Assembly: GCA_009845505.1 (NCBI GenBank)
Contig: VXZL01000004.1
Coordinates: 1 to 19,423, forward strand
Length of the DNA: 19,423 bases
Reading direction: 5' to 3'
DNA from: Candidatus Poribacteria bacterium
GTDB lineage: Bacteria > Poribacteria > WGA-4E > WGA-3G
Under the pieces are notes generated by a model that was not told the DNA's origin, searched no databases, and worked only from the letters and a program-made list of their open reading frames with translations. This document shows positions 15,369-19,423 of the stretch, piece after piece. The first letter of the stretch is position 1, and each line of letters opens with the position of its first letter. Made by a program: the position numbers and the translations under genes.

Positions 15369-15398
15369 GCGAATGCTGGATTACGGTATCACTGGATT

Positions 15399-15450
15399 GG
15401 GCGCGTTTCGCTTCGGCTTCATAATAGAGCCATTGAGGGGAATCGCGCCC
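15399..15450 (+). repeat. GC-rich inverted repeat in the long leader
   Basis: GGGCGCG (15399-15405) and CGCGCCC (15444-15450) pair perfectly around a 38-base centre, which holds a smaller GGCT/AGCC hairpin. Lying downstream of a good promoter and 76 bases before the start codon, it could be a leader structure or a dispersed repeat unit; no known riboswitch class is recognised. With the two promoters it accounts for most of the 331-base gap at 15196-15526; I see nothing codable in the remainder. Confidence 0.5.
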
Positions 15451-15526
15451 TTAAACCACAATTTGTCTTAATTTCCTTAGACTACTTTTCCAATGTAATG
15501 GACCCGAATAAAGGAGTTTCCAAAAA

Positions 15527-16285
15527 ATGATACACCTAATTAGATACGCCTTGATTTTGGCGTTACTTGTTTTTGGGGCGTATAATGTGCATGCGGAAAT
15601 TTTGTTGCAGGAAGATTTTGAGGGCGATTTGGACTTAACGACGAAATGGCAGACGGGGCACCCCAAATTTGTCTACCCGAAAGACGGTATCCTCTATTTG
15701 AATCAAGGGAAATCCGGTGGTGACTATGTGAGTCTGCGGTCTGTTCAACACTTCAACGATATGGTTATCTATTACGAATGGTTCATCATCGAATGGAGTG
15801 GACAGGGAGACGATGGTGGTGCGCTGCGGCAGACCCCCGATGGTTCTTATTGGATGCGCTGGTGGGGACGCAACAGCGTTAAAGTGACAACAAACAAAGC
15901 TGGACCGGTTGCTGCTTGGCAACCTTTTCCGGCGAAGGGTGGACCCGCGTCGTCTAACTACGATGCAGCATCTGAACATTTCATACTCAAAGCGGCACTG
16001 ATGACGGACGAAAAGCGGGTGACCATTCATATATGGGACATCACGGATAAGAAGAAGCCGATACAGGTCGCCGAGTGGGAAGTTAAGGACGATACTCACA
16101 AGTCCGGAAATATCAGCTTTGACTGCTGGAAGTTCGGTATTTATGGTGTTGATAACGTTGTTGTTGCTACACCTGAACATGAAGAAGAGATTTTCGCCGA
16201 TAATTTTGATCCACAAAAGCTTGCTGTTGAACCTGAAGGAAAACTCGCGACAAGGTGGGGAGACCTGAAATCCAGCGGCTTGTAG
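15527..16285 (+). CDS. Secreted jelly-roll-like protein with conserved C-terminal tail
   Basis: A 252-residue predicted exported protein. The signal peptide (LIRYALILALLVFGAYNVHA) is cleaved near residue 23, just before EILLQEDFEGDLD, an opening typical of LamG/concanavalin-like or DUF1080-like domains. Strand-rich sequence with many Trp and Gly residues (YEWFIIEWSGQ, MRWWGRN) fits a carbohydrate-binding jelly roll; ISFDCWKFGIYGVDNVVVA is the usual closing strand. No clear catalytic pair is visible. The tail VEPEGKLATRWGDLK (234-248) matches the tail of the LamG-like protein at 4637-5428. AAAGGAG (15510-15516) precedes the ATG. The Gfo/Idh/MocA gene starts 18 bases downstream, so a sugar substrate is plausible. 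Confidence 0.8.
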   Translation: MIHLIRYALILALLVFGAYNVHAEILLQEDFEGDLDLTTKWQTGHPKFVYPKDGILYLNQGKSGGDYVSLRSVQHFNDMVIYYEWFIIEWSGQGDDGGALRQTPDGSYWMRWWGRNSVKVTTNKAGPVAAWQPFPAKGGPASSNYDAASEHFILKAALMTDEKRVTIHIWDITDKKKPIQVAEWEVKDDTHKSGNISFDCWKFGIYGVDNVVVATPEHEEEIFADNFDPQKLAVEPEGKLATRWGDLKSSGL

Positions 16286-16303
16286 ACGGAAAGGAATTGA
16301 ACC

Positions 16304-17284
16304 ATGACGAAATGTGCGCTTATCAGCGGTAGAGGTATGGGGTTGATGCACGGTGGGAACTTCCACAACCATCCGGACGCGGAAGTCGTCGCGGTATGCG
16401 ATATGGACCCGGAACTCCTCGCAAAAGCAGAAGAACAATTTGGAGCCCCCGGCTATTCCTCGATTGAGGAACTCTTAGCGGATTGCGATGCCGAACTCGT
16501 GCTTCTCATTGTCAATGAGACCCGTCGTATTCCCCCGCTTCGGCAATTGCTCGAAGCCGGACGCAATGTATTTACAGAGAAACCGCTCTGTGGATTAGAA
16601 GGACAGCATCGCGTACGGGAACCCGATCTTGCTATTGCAGCACCCGCTATATCAACATGGCGCGATTCTGGACTGAAGTTCGGCATTGATTTCAACTACC
16701 GATTTATGCACCATTTCCGAAAACTTCACGATGACGTTGCAGAAGGTCGGTTGGGTGAAATTCGGATGGTACACGCCCGGGCGCACTTCAACTGCTGGTC
16801 ACACGTTATCGACCAAATCCTCTGGACGATGGGCACACCGGAGTGGGTAAGTACTATCGGGGATCCGAAGCAAGACCGCGACTGGGAACGACTGATTCAT
16901 ATCGGTTGGGAAAACGGGGTCATCGGATCCCTGAGCGGCACGAACCTGTGGGGTTACGATGATCATCCGCTTCGGGTGAAAGTCCTTGGCGAAACCTCTT
17001 ACGCCGAAGCACGCGGTTTAGAGGGTTGGTACTGCCGACGAAAAGCGAATAGTTCAGAACACGAGGAACTCTGGGAAGCCGAAGCCGGAAGTCCAGAGAT
17101 GCCGGAGTCTTTTAAGCGGATGGCTGACGGTGTGGTCAAAGCGATGCACGCCGACACATCTTTTCCCGCCGACGGTGAAGCCGCGTGGAATGAACTGTTG
17201 TTTGAAGCAGCGGTACATCGCTCCGCCTTGCAAAATGGTGCGCGGGTGTTCCTCGCAGATGTGGAAAGCGCAGCGTTTGTCTAA
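16304..17284 (+). CDS. Gfo/Idh/MocA-family NAD(P)-dependent oxidoreductase
   Basis: A 326-residue cytoplasmic enzyme. The Rossmann part begins ALISGRGMGLMHGGNF, a variant of the dinucleotide loop, with VCDMDP after the second strand. EKP (92-94, FTEKPLCG) contains the catalytic Lys93. The C-terminal alpha/beta domain begins at GIDFNYRFMHHFRKL and continues with GEIRMVHARAHFN. Family members oxidise or reduce sugars, inositols and their derivatives. An extra stretch (GQHRVREPDLAIAAPAISTW, 100-119) between EKP and the next helix is longer than in short homologues. AAGGAA precedes the ATG by about 8 bases. It lies 18 bases after the secreted jelly-roll gene and is probably cotranscribed. Substrate unknown. 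Confidence 0.88.
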   Translation: MTKCALISGRGMGLMHGGNFHNHPDAEVVAVCDMDPELLAKAEEQFGAPGYSSIEELLADCDAELVLLIVNETRRIPPLRQLLEAGRNVFTEKPLCGLEGQHRVREPDLAIAAPAISTWRDSGLKFGIDFNYRFMHHFRKLHDDVAEGRLGEIRMVHARAHFNCWSHVIDQILWTMGTPEWVSTIGDPKQDRDWERLIHIGWENGVIGSLSGTNLWGYDDHPLRVKVLGETSYAEARGLEGWYCRRKANSSEHEELWEAEAGSPEMPESFKRMADGVVKAMHADTSFPADGEAAWNELLFEAAVHRSALQNGARVFLADVESAAFV

Positions 17285-17308
17285 CCGAATGTGTAATGGA
17301 CGCTATTC

Positions 17309-17380
17309 TTGTAGGGGCAGGTCTTGTGCCTGCCCTTTGTGTTGACATTTTTGTAGGGGCAGGTCTTGTGCCTGCCCCTA
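17309..17380. repeat. Tandem pair of GTAGGGGCAGG hairpins between convergent genes
   Basis: Two copies start at 17309 and 17351, a 42-base period, each reading TTGTAGGGGCAGG, TCTTGTG, CCTGCCC. The second has a perfect 10-bp stem (17354-17363 with 17371-17380) and a 7-base loop; the first has 7 bp (17314-17320 with 17329-17335 approximately). Identical loops argue for recent duplication or a mobile REP-like element. Sitting between convergent genes it may end transcription from both sides, though no long T run follows. Confidence 0.78.
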
Positions 17381-17390
17381 ACCTACCCGT

Positions 17391-18443
17391 TTAGGCACCA
17401 CCCCTGACAGCAATCTTAATCGTATCTTTGCCATCTAAGTGATAGTTTTCATGAAGCGCATCAAAACCTTTGGACACATCTTCTAATGGAAGAATGTGGC
17501 TGACAAACCCGCCAAAAAGCGAGGCGTGCTTCTCAAGCATTGGGATGGCGCGGAGGAAATGCTTTCTCTCGAACCCCCATCCGGCTTCCAATCGCAGGTT
17601 TTTACGCATTAACATCTGGTTCGGATTGCAGTCAAAAGTGCCGACATCTACGAAATGTCCATAGACAACGTAAGTTCCGCTGTACCTGATGTAGTCTAAA
17701 CCTTCGGGGATAGCGGCGGGAAAGCCGGTGCATTCGTAGACGACATCGGCACCTTCGCCTTGCGACGTATTTTCGCGGACAATTTTTTTCCGTTCTTCCG
17801 GGTCTGACACTTCGGCGATGTCAATGGTAAGGTCTGCCCCCAGTCTTTTCGCCATTTCAAGTCTTCCTGGAGGTCCACCAACAGCGATAAGCCTACCTGC
17901 GCCAGAAACTCTTGCCCAATTGAGGGCAAGCAGACCGATCGGACCCGTACCTTGAATCACCACTGTATCCCCAAATTCGATCCGTCCACGAGAGACACAG
18001 TGTGCCGCACAAGAAGCCGGTTCAGCGAGAACAGCGATTTCTGGGGGTAGATCGGTTCTAAGGAACATATTTGTGTCTGGATTTGAAAGATAGATGTACT
18101 CACTGAATCCACCGCGCAGATATGGTGCTTCTTCCGATGGAGAGAAACCGAGTCCGCCACTCGGTGAGAGCGCGATTCTGTCCCCTTCTTTAACCGGGTT
18201 CCCAAGGTAGTCTGTTTCGACACCTTCCCCGAGCGTCTCAATCACACCAACGTTCTCGTGTCCGAGAATGATGTCATGTTTGATATGCCCAAATTCCCAG
18301 TTGTGGAGATCGGTGCCACAAATGCCCCCTAACTCTTGACGTACCAAGACCGTCCCGGGTGTGGGATCGACTATCGGATATTCTCGGACTTCAAAATTTT
18401 TGCCACTCATCACGGTGGCGCGTGCGGTTCTGGTGGTTCCCAT
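17391..18443 (-). CDS. Zinc-dependent alcohol dehydrogenase-like MDR oxidoreductase
   Basis: A 350-residue medium-chain dehydrogenase. Catalytic zinc ligands are Cys42 (GICGTD), His62 with Glu63 (GHEN) and probably Glu141 (LAEPAS). The NAD(P) loop is GTGPIG at 165-170. The four-cysteine structural-zinc lobe expected near 90-115 is missing (SPSGGLGFSPSEEAPYLRGG has none), as in sorbitol- or quinone-type subgroups. It should oxidise a secondary alcohol or polyol, or reduce the ketone; resemblance to threonine or sorbitol dehydrogenase branches is only general. AGGAG lies 9 bases before ATG 18443. It follows the CurA-like gene by 12 bases, with the ribosome site next to that gene's stop, so the two are cotranscribed. 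Confidence 0.9.
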   Translation of the reverse strand: MGTTRTARATVMSGKNFEVREYPIVDPTPGTVLVRQELGGICGTDLHNWEFGHIKHDIILGHENVGVIETLGEGVETDYLGNPVKEGDRIALSPSGGLGFSPSEEAPYLRGGFSEYIYLSNPDTNMFLRTDLPPEIAVLAEPASCAAHCVSRGRIEFGDTVVIQGTGPIGLLALNWARVSGAGRLIAVGGPPGRLEMAKRLGADLTIDIAEVSDPEERKKIVRENTSQGEGADVVYECTGFPAAIPEGLDYIRYSGTYVVYGHFVDVGTFDCNPNQMLMRKNLRLEAGWGFERKHFLRAIPMLEKHASLFGGFVSHILPLEDVSKGFDALHENYHLDGKDTIKIAVRGGA

Positions 18444-18455
18444 TGTAAAACTCCT

Positions 18456-19423
18456 TTATACTTTAACGACTATTTTGCCGAGTTTCTCACCCGTAAAAAG
18501 TGCCATAAACGCCTTTGGTGCATGCTCTAAACCTTCTACGATTGTCTCTTCCCACTGTATTTTATCTTCCGCTATCCACTGCCGCATGTCGCGGTAAAAT
18601 TCAGCGTTGCGTTCCATGAAATCGGTGACGATAAACCCTTGCAATTTAATCCGTTTACCGATGGCAGAACTGAGATTTGTCGGACCTGGGGTCGGTTCAA
18701 TATCGTTGTATTGGGAGATCATGCCGCACAGCGGAATGCGTCCGTGCATATTCATCACTGCAAGTGCAGCTTGGAGGTGTCTACCACCGACATTCTCAAA
18801 GTAGATGTCAAGTCCATCTGGACAGTATTTTCTGAGTTCGGCTTCCAAATCATCGACATTTTTATAATTAAAAGCGGCATCAACGCCTGCTGTCTCCAAT
18901 AGCCACGCGACTTTCTGATCAGAGCCAGCACTTGCGACGACTCGGCAGCCTTTAATTTTACCGATCTGGCAGACGATTGAACCGACTGCGCCTGCCGCAG
19001 CAGAGACGAAAACGGTTTCACCTGCTTTCGGCTGACCGATCTCCAGAAATCCGAAGTAGGCGGTGCGTCCCGGCATACCGACTGCGCCTAAAAATGACTG
19101 CAGTGGCGCGATTGATAGATCGACAGCAGTTAGGCTTTCTGCTGATGCAACGTAATGATCACGCCACCCTAACATGCCTGTCACATAGGCCCCGACTTGA
19201 AACTCATCGCTGTTGGATTGCAGAATCTGACCGGCACATCTGCCTTCCAGTGGTTTACCGAGTTCAACCCCGCGCATGGCACCGCGCATATATGGGTCTA
19301 CGGATGTGTAAAGGTTTTGGACTAATACCTCTCCTGCCGCGGGTTCAGGCAGGGATGTCTCCACGAGTTCAAAATCACTTTCCTTTGGCATCCCAACAAT
19401 CCTGTTCTTAAGACGAATTTGCC
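18456..19423 (-). CDS. NADP-dependent CurA/PTGR-like oxidoreductase (5' end outside window)
   Basis: A quinone-type MDR enzyme without zinc ligands, like curcumin reductase CurA and prostaglandin/leukotriene reductases that reduce alpha,beta-double bonds with NADPH. Seen are TSVDPYMRG near the N-terminus, the nucleotide loop AAAGAVGS with VVASAGSDQK after it, FENVGG, and the C-terminal EGLEHAPKAFMALFTGEKLGKIVVKV typical of the group. There is a Met at 19391, but the frame stays open to the edge and reads QIRLKNRIVG before it, matching the family's usual 'NRQ...RP.G.P' beginning. So the gene continues past the right edge and 311 residues is not its full length (family about 335). First gene of the unit with the zinc-type enzyme. 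Confidence 0.92.
   Translation of the reverse strand, partial: QIRLKNRIVGMPKESDFELVETSLPEPAAGEVLVQNLYTSVDPYMRGAMRGVELGKPLEGRCAGQILQSNSDEFQVGAYVTGMLGWRDHYVASAESLTAVDLSIAPLQSFLGAVGMPGRTAYFGFLEIGQPKAGETVFVSAAAGAVGSIVCQIGKIKGCRVVASAGSDQKVAWLLETAGVDAAFNYKNVDDLEAELRKYCPDGLDIYFENVGGRHLQAALAVMNMHGRIPLCGMISQYNDIEPTPGPTNLSSAIGKRIKLQGFIVTDFMERNAEFYRDMRQWIAEDKIQWEETIVEGLEHAPKAFMALFTGEKLGKIVVKV

Noticed and set aside
15635..16438. A 267-codon open frame antisense to the secreted protein and the Gfo/Idh/MocA gene
   Set aside because: It has no recognisable domain, no ribosome site, a low-quality Arg/Ser/Pro-rich sequence, and opposes two well-supported genes.
17391..18443. Missing structural-zinc cysteines as a sign of decay
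   Set aside because: Several MDR subgroups lack that site naturally, and the catalytic ligands and cofactor loop are intact.
1..19423. Prophage, insertion sequence, integron or CRISPR array
   Set aside because: No transposase, integrase, phage structural gene, cas gene or regularly spaced repeat was seen on either strand.

Overview
The window looks like a chromosomal segment of an uncultured marine bacterium, most likely a Candidatus Poribacteria lineage or a relative. This is an inference from gene content, not from a marker gene. The grounds are a planctomycete-type cytochrome/DUF1549-DUF1553 protein, secreted LamG-like proteins, a dockerin-like fragment ending in an F-hand calcium loop, many stand-alone sugar-acid and oxidoreductase genes, and GTAGGGGCAGG-type intergenic hairpins. 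Base composition is balanced. Several genes end in TGA (for example Lon and the DUF58 gene), so TGA is a normal stop here. No rRNA, tRNA, CRISPR array, transposase or integrase was found.

Left part (1-5990, plus strand): Lon protease, 5'-truncated by the window edge, overlaps by 4 bases a secreted heme/DUF1549/DUF1553 protein. A nested inverted repeat, a secreted LamG-like protein and a small unknown protein follow. A branched hairpin terminator closes the block. Next (5992-6924, minus strand) is a TPR protein and a UGSC-family gene, served by a near-consensus promoter at 6958-6986. The UGSC gene has an in-frame TGA exactly at the family's Sec/Cys position and a bSECIS-like hairpin directly after it, so it should be read as one selenoprotein of 179 residues.

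Middle (7069-12498): an M14-type zinc peptidase with a TTG start abuts an enolase-superfamily enzyme on the plus strand. On the minus strand lies a HigB-type toxin followed by a gene whose N-terminal part resembles HigA but whose C-terminal half is TPR repeats instead of a DNA-binding domain. This is a candidate variant toxin-antitoxin pair. Its promoter is embedded in two dyads. Beside it is an orphan dockerin-like fragment, then an oligogalacturonate-lyase-like propeller and a HAD phosphatase in one transcription unit.

Right part (12643-19423): a DUF58 protein and an orphan NitT/TauT-type ABC ATPase converge on a 3-hydroxyisobutyrate-dehydrogenase-like enzyme. A divergent promoter pair follows. 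Then come a secreted protein whose C-terminal tail matches that of the distant LamG-like protein, a Gfo/Idh/MocA oxidoreductase, a tandem hairpin repeat, and two zinc-type/quinone-type MDR oxidoreductases in one minus-strand unit. The second of these runs off the right edge. The metabolic genes fit breakdown of polyuronides, sugar acids and short hydroxy acids, but no complete pathway is visible.
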